Shown here: positions 46,676 to 59,194 of the stretch, piece after piece | Layout: each line of letters opens with the position of its first letter | How positions within the stretch are numbered: the first letter of the stretch is position 1 | Origin: Sialis fuliginosa | Lineage: Eukaryota > Arthropoda > Insecta > Megaloptera > Sialidae | Assembly: GCA_961205875.1 (NCBI GenBank) | Contig: OY540813.1 | Coordinates: 22,291,001 to 22,355,000 of the forward strand | DNA length: 64,000 bases | Direction of reading: 5' to 3' | Notes under the pieces: model-generated | Seen by the model: only the letters and a program-made list of their open reading frames with translations | Told to the model about the DNA's origin: nothing | The model's database searches: none | Made by a program: the position numbers and the translations under genes

Positions 46676-47413
46676 CTATATAGAGAACCTGCATGACTAT
46701 CATATTCCATAATAATTTTTTATAACTTTAAATATGAACCTTTTTTAATAGCATTTGCCTGAAAATTTTTAATATAAAAACATTATGAAATATAAAGGAG
46801 AGAAAAATTAAAATATTCTATGATACATAACACATTTTAAGACTATAATCATTGTTCTTCCTATTTTCTACTACAAATATAATAACACAAACATAATATA
46901 TGGGAATATATATGTATATCTGTAAATTTCTACAAACTACAAATTGTAGGTAGAAAGGATTTTCTGTAGTGATATATTATCTAGTTTTGCGAATTTGTAA
47001 GTGTACGGTAACACAACATTGTCTTTGCGTTTACTGAGGATAAAATTAGATCCCAAAATATTACACATATTTGACATATTATTTCACAAACTATACATAT
47101 ACACATAACAATATATTTATATATACTACTTGTTTACAAACTAAACGTAGAATATGTGGAATATGTTGAATATAATTGAAGAGGTGTATTTAATAATGAT
47201 GTATACATAATATATCATTGATAATGTTTTTGCTTGTACATCAAATTTAAACGGTAAGTTTTGGATTTATGCTATTAACTTAAAAACTACTAGAATTTGA
47301 TAAAACCTACACCAACATGTTCTTTTAAATCTCATTAGTGGTATATAGGGTATATATTTTCACGCTATCACTCAAAACAGCTGAGTAGGAAACAGTATTA
47401 CTATACTCAATAT
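46676..47413. other. Receptor intron 3, AT-rich
   Basis: No gene. 47,290-47,385 is a relative of the dispersed family seen at 32,523 and 30,555 ('cacgctatcactcaaaacagctgag'). Confidence 0.4.
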
Positions 47414-47453
47414 TTGATTAGAGCGAGACCGGCTCGATAGTCTGGATCGACCC
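47414..47453 (-). repeat. Solitary terminus of the 62.06-kb MITE family
   Basis: 'gattagagcgagaccggctc' and following 'gatagtctggatcgacc' match the right terminus of 62064-62363. The matching left terminus is absent nearby. Confidence 0.7.
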
Positions 47454-47517
47454 TTAATCCGTACTCTGGGCTAAACTATACACATTAAAATTATGTAAGA
47501 ACATTTTGCAAGTTGTT

Positions 47518-47772
47518 AAAAAAAATTTTGTATAATTTCTGGATCATTTTGTCAGAAAAACGTTTGACAATGAAAATATTGATCTTCAAATAAAAAATTT
47601 TGATTCTAAAATTAAAATTGAAAAAAAAATGGTCTCGCCAGTTAGAAACTGATATGGAATGATCTTTTTTGATTATAGAATCAATTTTTTATTTATTTCA
47701 AGATCAATTTTGTTATTGTCGAACGTTTTTCTGATAAAATTATCCAGAAATTATACAAAAAATTTTTTTTAA
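47518..47772. mobile_element. Palindromic MITE
   Basis: Left arm 'ttttgtataatttctggatc', 'gtcagaaaaacgtttgacaa' and its inverse on the right ('gtcgaacgtttttctgata', 'atccagaaattatacaaaa'). Arms are about 110 bp around a short centre near 47,640. Non-coding. Confidence 0.82.
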
Positions 47773-48977
47773 AACTTTCTCTTGATGAAATGACCCAATG
47801 ACCCATATAGCCGTCAACGTTGAATCAAAAGTTTACTTTATCCACCAAGATATGGAATATGAGTACCAGTGATGCTTTCATGAGTATTCTAGAATTTTAG
47901 AAAGAGTTTAAGACACTAGTACGCAGGTCTTTGAAAAAACGAAAAAAACACGTATATTTTAAATAGGAAAATCAACCCCTTCTACATTCTTTTTGAATTA
48001 TTTGGAGCTGATTTAGGGGGCGGCCCGGTCAAAATTCGCCCTAGCCCCATATAAAGACCACCCTAATATATCCTACTATATCTTACCTTAATATTTAAAT
48101 CGGTGTAGACATAGTTTTATATAAAAGGCACGTAGAGCAATGCATAAAGTCTATTTATAACCTGCATTATCACAATAAAGGCATAAACTTAAAATACTAT
48201 AAATAGTACATTGTCAAGAAACGAGATCGAGACCGAGACGATGTCAACTTTATTATTTATATTTATTTATTATTTATTATTATTAATCCCGTAATCCCGT
48301 AGCAGCATTTTTGTATTTTTATTATTTATTAAATGCCTTTAAAAAAATAACTCGACTTTCGCCAACTAAAAAAATATTATACAATTTCCATTGTCACATA
48401 TTTTACATCCTAAAACCAATTTGGTACAAACCGTATTAACATACGACACTGTCCAATAGTTTTCGAATACTCATACATCTTGTACTATCACGTATATGTA
48501 GAACAAGAAAGAAAACATCACGATATTGATACAATAACTTACTTAATACGTGACAACCGAGATATTTATGTATGTATCCGGAAATCCGGGGAAAAACTTA
48601 ATTCAGCACAACCCAAGCGCTTCGGGTTAGATGTGACAGTGGCTGACGTATATTTGCGTTAATAGACGACCCAGAAAATTACAATGGGATATCGAACACA
48701 CTGAGATACTGTCGCAGGGTTAACAAATATACTGTATCTCTACTAATATCATACACTCATAAAAAATAAAGGAATTTTTGTTTTCCTTACCATTTATTGA
48801 ATTTTCATATAGTTACAATGCCTGTAACTCCGGTAAAAATAATCGCAATGAAACAAAATTTTTTTTTCACAAAATTGTGGAATTATAATGAAAATGAAAC
48901 AAATTCTAAATTTTGTTCGAGTTAAAAAAATGTTAGACAAAATCTACTGATGAGTGGTCGACCAGTTTTCATGAAAT
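47773..48977. other. Receptor intron 3, AT-rich
   Basis: No gene. Contains 'gagatcgagaccgagacg' at about 48,225 (CGAGAC family). Confidence 0.4.
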
Positions 48978-49192
48978 TCGCTTATCACAAACTTAGTAGG
49001 CTCCTCCCATTTGATTATTATAATATTTAAATAATTTCTCCGTCTACCAAACAAAGACAGATATTTTCAAACTCATTTGCTAGATAAAGAAATACTCTTC
49101 GTTTATAGTACTCATATGTACATATTTGTGCGATTATATTATTATGTAATCTATTGAAAATTGTGTAAGTAAATTTTGTGGCAATAAATATT
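48978..49192 (-). repeat. Right arm of long-range inverted repeat
   Basis: Reverse complement of 45156-45364 with scattered mismatches. Confidence 0.75.
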
Positions 49193-49722
49193 GAGTACGA
49201 TTTGCATGCAGATAAAAAATTTATTTTGGAACTTACACTGAATCGTCTATTCCAGGACATTTGTCTGAAATTTTCAGAAAATACTTTTAAAATATTCTAC
49301 TTTGAGAAAATGCAAAAAAAAAAATGATTTTTTCAAAATTCTAAGTGGGTCTGCCCCCTTAAATATTCCAAAGTTTGTGTTTTTTATAGTTCCAAAGTAC
49401 TATGTCTTCAAACATGAGACTTTTATTATTAATCCAACAATCATGTGATTGTTTTGATAAAAGTAATTACCAATTAAATCTGGTATTTTCTATTTCCTAA
49501 ACCAACGTGACCATTCATAAAATAAACAGTGAATTCATGACGGCAGCGCGTAGTAATAAATTTATTTACATTTAATGATCACATCCCGCGAGTCAAGTTT
49601 TCATTCAAAACATCCCTGACCCATCCATACACACACGCATTATGTATTCTAACAATAATAGATCGTCTATTATTGGAACGACGGGAGGAAGGTTGTAAAA
49701 ATTATTTATTAGGGTTGTGTGA
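49193..49722. other. Receptor intron 3, AT-rich
   Basis: Nothing recognised. Confidence 0.4.
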
Positions 49723-49726
49723 TTAA

Positions 49727-50467
49727 GGGCGGGGTAAGGTTAATTCGTACAAAAAAAGGCATGTTTTTGTGAATTTTTTGTGACGACACAGTTAAAATCT
49801 CTTTATTAAAACCAATGGTAAATTAAAGAATGACATTCGAAGAATGTTGTATAAAATTTTCACGAAGAAATATTAAAAAATACGGCAATGGCAGCAATTA
49901 TTCGGACGTCTCTCGGAAAAAAGTAGAATTACGGTGCCCCTCATAACTTAGTGCTGGATCATCCGAAATCAAAAAATCAAAGTTCATTCGTTAGATAATA
50001 GTTTTCCCCAGGTAACGCCGGGAGGGTTTTTCGAAATTTAAATTTTTTGCTTTTTTGGAACACTTTGAAGCGAAAAACGCGATTTTTTGCGAAAAAATCG
50101 GCTAATTTGTTATTGTAAAATAAAAATGATTAACAAATTTGAAAAAAAACTCTCCAGCGTTACCTCGTAAATTATGTACAGAAATAGTGTTCAAAATTTC
50201 AAAAGGATCGGTGTAGTAGTTTTGACGTTATGAGGGGCACCGACTTTGAAAAAGTGAGTTGTGGGGAAAACGCTTTAAAGTTTTGTGTACTTGCGTTGAA
50301 ACAATAGCGCGCTCGGGTAGGTATAAAAATCCGCCAGATATAAAAATGCTCATAACTTCGTCAATTTTGCTCCAATCGACTTGAAATTTAGACACAATAT
50401 TCTTGAAATATTATGCATTCAGTTAAAAAAATTCAAAAAAAAAATTTTTTAAAACCTTACCCCGCCC
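49727..50467. mobile_element. TTAA-flanked MITE (piggyBac-like target)
   Basis: TTAA at 49723-49726 and 50468-50471. Perfect 15-bp termini GGGCGGGGTAAGGTT and AACCTTACCCCGCCC. Inner inverted parts around 'gtgcccctcataact' and 'gttatgaggggcac' extend the symmetry. Usual piggyBac ends start CCC rather than GGG, so superfamily is inferred only from the TTAA target. Non-coding. Confidence 0.82.
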
Positions 50468-50937
50468 TTAAAATTTTAGTAGATTACTTCATGTTTTACT
50501 GGGATTGATTAAAAGAGCGACAATTTCACTGGGGTGTGGGGGTGAAGATACAAAGCTACGTTCGTTTCTTCTTTCTGATTTAATTAGGGTATCTATATAT
50601 TTATAATAGAATTCATCCTCACTCCCTCACTTGCGCAAACCCCTAAACCTAGAAGCATAAAATTGTATGGATGTCTTTTTTATGACGCAAGAATTCAATA
50701 ACAAGGGATTTTCTGAAATTCAGGAAACTGGGGAAGGGTATTAATTTTTTCCCAAAAAAATTTCTAAATCTACTAAATATGAGCTAAAACCCATTTTATT
50801 TCAATATTTTTCATCGCAAATAAAAAAATAATACATTTGGCTTACAGTAATTAGTAAAAATATTGCACTTAAAATAGGAAATATATATATTTTTTAATTA
50901 AATATTTCGGTCAAGACATACATGGGTGTATGCCATA
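50468..50937. other. Receptor intron 3, AT-rich
   Basis: Nothing recognised. Confidence 0.4.
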
Positions 50938-51681
50938 AGGGTTCCGAAGTATATACTACGTGGACTGTTTGGAGCCACAGGTGCATTTTAGAGTTAAAAA
51001 ATAATATAAAAATAAGGTTATTTTCTACTAATTGAGAACTACATTTTGACAACCCAAATGCCTAGATATGAAAAAATATTTTTCCAAAATTTGAAATGAT
51101 ATAGCTGACTTTAATATTTGTCGTTGGTGGGACCACCAATTATATTATATATATTATATTTTTATATATTAAATATACCGGGTATCCAAATTTTAAATTT
51201 TATTTAAAAAAAATTCTAATTTTAAACTTTAAATTTTCTCAACAAAATTTATTAATTTAAATATATTTTTAAGATAAAGTATCTACTAATTGATATATCA
51301 TTCCATTTAAAATTTTTGAATTATCCCCAATTGAAGTTTTGCATTTTTGATATGTCGCGTATGACACTTCAAATTATCCAAATCTCAAATAATCATACAT
51401 CATTAAAAAGTTCGTTATTTCTACTTTCAAATAAAAATTTTAAAATAAAATTTCATTAATATTTAACGAAACTAGAACACTTTTAGTAAAACCCTAAAAT
51501 TTGGAAAGAAGTCGCCATATTTTCTAAACAATTGAATGTATAAAAAAATTTTTTACCAATGTTTCCTAGGGTATCATTTAACATGTTCAGGAAAAAATTT
51601 AAGATTCTAGCATATTTAGTTTACGAATTTTTTCGAGACGGACGGACGACAAAGAGATTAATAGGGCTTCTTCGGAACCCT
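50938..51681. mobile_element. MITE of the 'AGGGTTCCGAAG' family
   Basis: Termini AGGGTTCCGAAG and CTTCGGAACCCT are exact inverses. Its left 200 bp is present in reverse orientation at about 11,880-12,105 and, diverged, at 46,254-46,400. Non-coding. Confidence 0.75.
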
Positions 51682-53299
51682 AAAAATAACTTTTTACCAT
51701 TCTATTTTGTTGCTCAAAATAAATAAAACCAAATCAGTTTAAAACATATTTATATAAACTCACATAGAACATTACAAAGTGTAATCAAATCATATACACA
51801 AACAATATGTTAAACAGGTGAATTTTGATTCAATTCGTATTTCATGCGAAAATGAGCTAGGATTACCAATACTGTTCAAGAGAAAATTAACAATTTGCAG
51901 GTCCCTAGCGATTTCGATACATCCAATACATACTTACCTAAGAAACGTAACTATGTGTAAGGGAAAGATGGAAAAAATGGCATTTTACTAATATATCACA
52001 ATGATTTTTTTCCATAAAGTTATAATTTATAGGTTATGATTTTTTTTAATTGTTTGCGATCTTATTTTTATACAAAGTTTAGTTAGAGAACTACAAAAAT
52101 ATTACATCTAGGTATTTTTTTTATTTTTTTTATAACGCTTATGGCTTAGCTTTTAGTATATAAGAACTTGGATGAAAATGTGGTTAAAACTAAAAAAAAA
52201 CATCTGCCAAGTAAATGCACAGTGCTTCCTCCTGCTAAATTCACCAAAACGGATAGTGTGCATTGGTTAACCATTTAATTTTTATACAAATTTTACTAAA
52301 AAATCTTAGTACGAAATTTTTCTTAAGACGCACCTGATTATTTTTTCGTATATTTTTAATTTTTTGACAATTTCAATCTTAATCTAAATTTATACAAACG
52401 TCAAAATGACATTTAATATGGCCAAGTAAATATCAATTTAGAAAAACAAAACACGAATTTTTAAAATAAATTGAGATAAATCTTTGTACGAGAATATTTT
52501 ACAACAAACGTTGTAGACCCATATTATAGGAAATTTAATGCTCTATAAAAAATACTCTATAAAATTTTCACATAACATGTGTCGTTCTTAAGATATCTTG
52601 AAAAAAGAAATATTTTGGGGTTTCATCCCTCACCCTTACACACGATTTTGATGATTTTGAAATGGGACCGTCCGCAAGCCAAACGGTTCAGTAGTTCATG
52701 AGTTATGCGTGTGACAAGGATTCAGGGGACAGACGGACGGACAGACAGACACGGAACGAAAAGTGTTTGTCTTGACGTGAATCGGAAAAATAAATTTAAA
52801 ATTTTGAAATCGGAGAAAAAATTTTTTGTCTCAATCTGAAACGATCTCAAAGTTTCTTGTATCTTCGATATTGCAAGGAAGCAAAAATATTTTTAAAACA
52901 TTTTTTTTCAAATACCTATCGTTAACTTACCCCACATTTCCCAATTGAGGCTTGTGTATGTGTATGAATGAATGTATTGAATGTTTGTATGTGAATGTGA
53001 GGGTTGATTATGTGTGTGTGTGTGTGATACTCAAGGTAATAAATTCTACTCGTAGCGATACTCCCGAGATTTTTATCAGCGCACTACGGCATTTTGTGTG
53101 AATGGCATCGGGGGGACATTTCGCATCCCGAGATATTCGTTCGTTCGTTATGTGTTGTGTTCATAGACGGCGCTTAGATATTTTTAAAAGGGAAGGGAGA
53201 ATATTTGTCTAATTTTTTGTAAAAACTATTTATACAAAATCAGCTTAAATTTTGACAAAGCGAAATCGTCTTAAATTTTAACAAGACCAAGCATACTCT
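51682..53299. other. Receptor intron 3, AT-rich
   Basis: No gene. 52,600-52,765 reads 'cgattttgatgattttgaaa ... cggttcagtagttcatgag ... gacagacggacggacagac', a phrase typical of tails of insect interspersed repeats. A (GT)n tract lies near 53,010. Confidence 0.4.
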
Positions 53300-53653
53300 C
53301 TAAAACTGAATTAGCAAGAAATGACTAATTCATAGTGAATTTTCACTAATTGAAATAGTTAAAATATGCTATATATGCTAATTTATATATAATTTAAGAA
53401 TCAAAAATTAATGAAAAATGTTTATTGCAAACACACTAAAAATTAATTGTGAATAAATATTTCAACATTTGTATGAATAAACCTCCCTGATTGTTTGTTA
53501 ATAACCAGTCAATGCAGTTTTTCGTATACGTTGATGAATCGAAGTAAGAACAAATGCCGTAATGGCGCCACTTTCGATTTGAAATCACTATTATTTTAGT
53601 GAAATTTAAAGTGACTGATTGAATTAGTGAAATAACTACTAATTCAGTTTTAG
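53300..53653. mobile_element. MITE with CTAAAACTGAATTA termini
   Basis: Left ctaaaactgaattag and right ctaattcagttttag are inverted, followed inwards by 'gactaattca' and 'tgaattagt'. About 354 bp, non-coding. TSD not clear. Confidence 0.8.
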
Positions 53654-53855
53654 AAAATAAATAATGCTGCTATCGAGTAGCTTTATTTATACCTTGTCAA
53701 GAATCTCGGTTTTAATAGACTTTCAAAATTTAATTTTAATGTTTATAATTGTATTAAAAAAAAAAAACAATTATAATTTACTCAGTTACTTGAACGAAAC
53801 GAAATTAAATCATCTAAATCTTATCTCGATTCCTGGAAAACATTTTTATATTTTT

Positions 53856-55657
53856 AGTAGCGTCGATTTATCTGAAAAACGGCTGTTTCGTGAAATCTCT
53901 TAGTAGTGAATTTTTTTTTACTAAATCGCTTGATTTTGGGTTCAAGAATATGTGTGTAAGTTTTCCGGATTCTCAGTGCTCCGGAACAGGGTCAAAAATG
54001 CCTTTGTTTATAACAAATTAAGGTTTTTTGACGATAGTTCGGCTAATATTTTGAATAAATTTTTTTTTAAAACATAAGATGATGCGCTATGGAAATACAA
54101 ATAAAATGACACTGGGTAGATGTTAGAAGGTCATTCCGTTCACCCGTAAAAAAATAAAAACTGCGGAAAACACGATATTTTTAAAGTTAAGATAAAAAAA
54201 TAAATAAAACTCTTAATTTTTTTAAAATATCTTCAAAAGATAGCGTTTAACGGTATAAACTGATGTGCAACATCTCATCTCATAGTTTTTGTTTAAACGG
54301 CCACAATAAATAAATTACGAAAATTTTTGAAGGTCAAATTCATTGGGTGCAAATACTGTAGGGCCAAAAATATTTTTTTTTAAATGAAGGTTTGAGAGAG
54401 TACTATCAAAATTTAAAAAAGTTATTTTTTCAATTACTCTTTGACTCTCTGAAAACCACCCTCAAAATTTGAATTTTAAATACTAATAAATAAGTCTACA
54501 ATTCATGTTGCCTTGGAAACAAATGCAGTTAAATTTAAATTAATAAATAAATAATTGTATTTTTATTGTTTATAACAAATTGGAAGCATTTATATACAGA
54601 TATCATTGCATATTTGAATTCTACGGAAAAAAATAACCGGGTTTAAAAAAAAATACATCTCTCTACGTCAAAAATTGGCCAAGTTATTCATTGTTTACTA
54701 ATTGTTAAACATATTAACCATAGGAGTCACGTGACCACAAATGAAACGAGAAAATTAAAGACGTACAGTAAAATCGTTATTACATTTGGTAAAATCACTG
54801 TAAACAAATTTTTCTTGACATATGAGATAGACAGATGCTTTAGGAAGCTACTTACTCAAGATTCAAGTCAAAATGTTAATTTGTTTATTAACAATTGGCA
54901 AAAAACTAAAAAAATGAATAACTCATTGAGGAATCAATATTTATTTATGTTTTTTTTTGGTACTGTTGATCTTGTCAAATGCTATTAAGTGAAAGAAAAT
55001 AAAAAAATTTTCAAGCAATATTAAGAGGTTAAACTGATATTTGTTTATTACAATTTATAAACAAATAGCAAAAAAGGGTCAAGGAGTAGTTGAAAAAAAT
55101 AACTTTTTTAAATTTTGATAGTACTCTCTCAAACCTTCATTTTAAAAAAAATATTTTTGGCCCTACGGTATTTACACCCAATGAATTTGACCTTCAAAAA
55201 TTTTCGCAATTTATTTATTGTGGCCGTTTAAACAAAAACTATGAGATGAGATGTTGCATATCAGTTTATACCGTTAAAAGCTATCTTTTGAAGATATTTT
55301 TAAAAAATTAAGAGTTTTATTTATTTTTTTATCTTAACTTTAAAAATATCGTGTTTTCCGCAGTTTTTATTTTTTTACGAGTGAACGGAATGACCTTCTA
55401 ACATCTACCCAGTGTCATTTTATTTGTATTTCCATAGCGCATCATCTTATGTTTTTAAAAAAATTTTATTCAAAATATTACCCGAACTATCGTCAAAAAA
55501 CCTTAATTTGTTATAAAAAAGGCATTTTTGACCCTGTTCCGGAGCACTGAGAATCCGGAAAACTTACACACATATTCTTGAACCCAAAATCAAGCGATTT
55601 AGTCAAAAAAATTTCACTACTAAGAGATTTCACGAAAAAATATAATTCGACGCTACT
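53856..55657. mobile_element. Large foldback element, arms about 570 bp
   Basis: Left arm 53856-54435 (starting agtagcgtcga) is closely matched by the inverse 55090-55657 (ending tcgacgctact). Shared blocks include 'cagtgctccggaacagggtc', 'gatgatgcgctatggaaat' and 'gtcattccgttcac'. A 650-bp centre (54436-55089) is unique AT-rich DNA without transposase. Short open frames inside are not convincing. A small gap near the left tip ('tctgaaaaacggct') is absent on the right. Confidence 0.9.
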
Positions 55658-56640
55658 ATTTGGATGATTATTATTTTTATTTGGGGAAGTGGAAGAATTA
55701 TTCAGAATTATCAACCAATTTAATGCTCCTTTACCACTAAATGCTCCTTTAAAGTATAGATTCGGTGTTTTACTTACGTGATTTATATCAATATTTAGGC
55801 TATCGATGAAAAATATATATCATATGCGTTATAAAAATTTAGTGTAGAATATTAAAAATCCCTTTAATCAAATGTATTATGCTTAGTTCTGTTGATAATA
55901 CGACGTTAGTTAAAGGAACATTTGGTTAAACTTGGTAATACGAGGCGTAATTATTTTCAGTCAATAAAAATTTTACACTATGTTTTCTTAAAGAATTCAA
56001 CTGGGAAGTGAAACAAATGACTTATTTTATCCCTCTACCAGTGCCTATGAATAGTATCTATATAATGTCCCCTACTCAACGCATAAATAGGTAAAAAAAA
56101 CTTTTTAGAAATTGGTTATTTTATTGAAAATATAAGATAAATGTTTCTCTGTATCTAGTATATTTACAACTCATAAATTCTTCTATTTGTTTATTTATTC
56201 AAAAAATAAGTCATTGAATTTTTTTAACATTTTTCATATATTTAGTCAAAAATCAACTGTCCGATATTAATGAAATTTTATAAAAAATTTATCAGTTTTT
56301 TGTAAATACCAAGTCCCACTTGATTTTGAAAACTTTAAATTGTAACAAAAATGTAATTTTATTTGTTTACACAAATTACAAAGTGCCTTTAACACATCCA
56401 GGGGTCAGTCTATATAAACCACACTCGCAAATACACAACATATGAGTTAGAGGAAAATACGAACGAAAACATATGTTACGTACGGAAAATCTTTATTTAT
56501 TGCGGTTTACTTTGCCATCAATTTTTTTCTATAGGTTTTTATCTCTCATGTGTATTGTACATGTAATGTAATTGGGAAATGGAATTTTCATTAAATTTAA
56601 CTATGTCGTTCGAATTCTAAAATTGATCAAATAAATTGGA
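55658..56640. other. Receptor intron 3, AT-rich
   Basis: No gene. 55,890-55,945 is a diverged copy of the phrase at 26,780-26,830. Confidence 0.4.
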
Positions 56641-56688
56641 GAAAGGTTAGATTAAAAAAACGCGTGGGAACACGCGGGTACCTGCTAG
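56641..56688 (+). mobile_element. Helitron 3' end
   Basis: Perfect hairpin CGCGTG-ggaa-CACGCG (56661-56676), an 8-nt tail, then CTAG (56685-56688) followed by T. This is the diagnostic Helitron 3' structure. The 5' TC end was not located with confidence (somewhere left, possibly near 56,060-56,400). Confidence 0.65.
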
Positions 56689-56814
56689 TAAATAATAAAA
56701 AAAATAATTTCAAGTGATATTGTTCATAAGTCGGATTATTTTCAATATTAATAATTAAAAAAAATAATAATAGTAATAGTACAATTTTACCAAATTACCA
56801 GTAACACAGCTACA

Positions 56815-57220
56815 CAAAAAAATTAAAAAGCGACCTATATAGCATTGTAGTATTGGTAGAGTATAGTCGAAATTCAAATTTTTGGAATTTTCTTCTTACC
56901 AGTTTTTTTTTAATTTGAGCTTAAATTTTGGGCTTAGGTTGAATGTTTTCAAAAAAAGGGGGGATACCAAAAAAGAGACCTATATAGAATTATGGTATTG
57001 GTCAAGCATAGTCGAAAACCAAATTTTTGGAGTTTTTTGCTTACCACTTTTTTTATTCGAGCTTGAATTTTGGGTTTAGTTTGAATTTTTCCTAAACCCA
57101 AAACTTAAGCTCAAATAAAAAAAAATTGTAAGCAAACAATTCCAAAAAATTTGGATTTCGATTATACTCGACCAATACTACAATGCTATATGTATAGGTC
57201 GCTTTTTTTGTGTAGCTGTG
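56815..57220. mobile_element. MITE with TAA target duplication (Harbinger-like)
   Basis: Termini CACAGCTACACAAAAA and TTTTTGTGTAGCTGTG, flanked by TAA on both sides (56812-56814, 57221-57223), fitting PIF/Harbinger TWA targets. Inside, the block 'cctatata(g)...tattggt...atagtcga' occurs twice in direct orientation (about 56,832 and 56,979) and once inverted (about 57,150-57,200). So the left half was internally duplicated. Non-coding. Confidence 0.8.
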
Positions 57221-57790
57221 TAATTTAAAAATCGGTATTTTCTTATCCCTAGCGTTGACAGATACAATTCGGAAGCTCAAAATTTGTATTAAAAAATAGA
57301 AAATCAACAAAAAATGTGTTAGTCATAAGCCCTTATGATATGTATATATGTATGTACAGTGTCAACTATCAAATCGTTTTGCAAGTCAGGCATCTTTTCC
57401 CCATTGTATTGATCGGGTTTCGATAGGAAGGACATTTTGAAGTTACTTAAAACGTGACCTGGGGATTAAATACACCTATTTCCATGTTAGATCAATGTCC
57501 ATCGATGCTTTCAATGCAAACAAATTTCAATCAAAGCGATATAACTAACCGAATTATAAAGCTGTGGCCTAAGTATACAAAGTTATTCCAAGGATGTCCC
57601 ATAGGTTATCAAATAGTGTAGTCATTTTGTGTCTTCACTTCCGGGAAGGTGCAGCTTACAATTTATAATTAGAAATTTTCAATCATACAAAGAAGAGTTT
57701 TTACTTTCTTATACTATTACTTATACGTACGCCACAGAAGAAAACCTATTTTATTTTAATATTTTACAACCGTAAATGGATGTTTACTCT
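57221..57790. other. Receptor intron 3, AT-rich
   Basis: Nothing recognised. Confidence 0.4.
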
Positions 57791-57795
57791 TTTAA

Positions 57796-58239
57796 CCTAT
57801 TAACGCCCAAAAAAAAAAACATGCAGAAGATTTTTTTAAATAAAATTAAATACACAAACAATATATTTAACTTAATATTACTACAAGCTATTTTGTGTGA
57901 GACTACTTTTCTGATATAATTTTTTTTAATAAATTACATTAAAAAATCAAGACGTATATGTATATTTAAGTTATTCCATATGATTTAAACAAAATTCGAA
58001 ATCACATGCTTCAGTTGGATAAAATATATTAGCATATCACATGCCTCTATTCACATACAAATAATTTGCAGCAATTAAAACACGTTTAAACACTCATGAA
58101 ACTAATAACGTTAACAGATTTTGTTTATTTCACTACTAGCATCTGATTTTTATGGAAATATTGTGAATTAATATCCATAGAAAGCAACACGAATTATAAA
58201 ATGAGGTGTACACAAATGTGTACGGCGGGCGTTAATGGG
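57796..58239. mobile_element. piggyBac-like MITE with TTAA TSD
   Basis: TTAA at 57792-57795 and 58240-58243. Termini CCTATTAACGCCC and GGGCGTTAATGGG differ at one or two positions. This terminus (CCCATTAACGCCC) is common among insect piggyBac MITEs. No transposase. Confidence 0.85.
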
Positions 58240-58243
58240 TTAA

Positions 58244-59004
58244 ACACGAATTTTAAGATATATCGGAATTTTAAATATTTCAATGGATAAAGAAAGAAAA
58301 ATTGATTAAAACTATACCAAAAACTTATTCTCGCATTTTTTACCCCTTAAACCAATTAAAGTTATATATAACTGATTAATATACTTGTTTCTTACAATAA
58401 AATAATCTTGAAACATCTCATTAACCTAAGACAACTTGATACATATGTATGTATGTATGTAATGCACAGTCTGCTCCGACTTCGGTTTCAGGTTGGCAGC
58501 AATATACTGTAAAATAGAGCAACACTGTATTATTTGAATTGAAACACTTGACAACTAGCGCTGTTCATAGCTCTCCAGATGTTACGTGGCATTAATTATA
58601 CAGCCCACTGTGCAAGCTGGAGTTACACAAACCAGAATGTCATTGTTTTTAAATAAATCAATACAAAACAATTTAATAAATTAACTCCCCCATGGGATAT
58701 AACCTATTCTACTGTTATGTACACTAACAATATTATTTAGCGTTTTTTTCTAAAAAAAATTACAAAATTCTCTACCACTTCTGGGTTGTAACTGAACATG
58801 GAAGAACTGTTTTATTTTATTTTATAAATCCAATATCGAATAATCTTATTATAGATATACAAATAAAAAAGCCAACTAGTCTTTTTTTATTGTAAATAAT
58901 TTTCTGCGGGCGCCCCTGTTTCAAATAAATTCTTTACTATTTGTATTGATTACCTTTATTCGCATTTTCTTGTCTTTGATATGTGTGTTATGCTGTGTCC
59001 GCAG
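58244..59004. other. End of receptor intron 3
   Basis: AT-rich, with short (GTAT)n at about 58,447. Ends with acceptor tgtccgcag before exon 4. Confidence 0.5.
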
Positions 59005-59194
59005 AGAACGCTACGAAGTGGTGCCACCAGAACGGCACGTGGGACGTGACCGACTACATGGCGTGCCAGAACGCCGCCTCAGCAGACCACACTGACAGCG
59101 AGGCCAATGCCGAGCTCATCTACATCTACTTCACCGGGTATGCGGTCAGCTTGCTGGCGCTAACAGTTGCTATCACTATATTTGTCATGTTCAA
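59005..59194 (+). CDS. DH44R: Class B GPCR hormone-receptor domain end + TM1 (DH44 receptor-like)
   Basis: Acceptor tgtccgcag|AGAACG and donor TTCAA|gtaagt. Residues 184-246 carry the last two hormone-domain cysteines (C190 in KWCHQNGTW, C204 in YMACQ), sequons N185 and N193, an acidic linker, then 'ELIYIYFTGYAVSL' and a hydrophobic stretch about 221-245, which is TM1. The IYFTGY-x-SL start of TM1 and the exon end within ...FVMFK fit insect CRF-like diuretic hormone receptors. In insects this receptor couples DH44 to cAMP in Malpighian tubules and neurons (family knowledge). The gene continues beyond the window; TM2-TM7 are not present. Confidence 0.92.

Noticed and set aside
54731..54988. 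85-codon open frame in the foldback centre
   Set aside because: No resemblance to a transposase or any known family; AT-rich chance frame.
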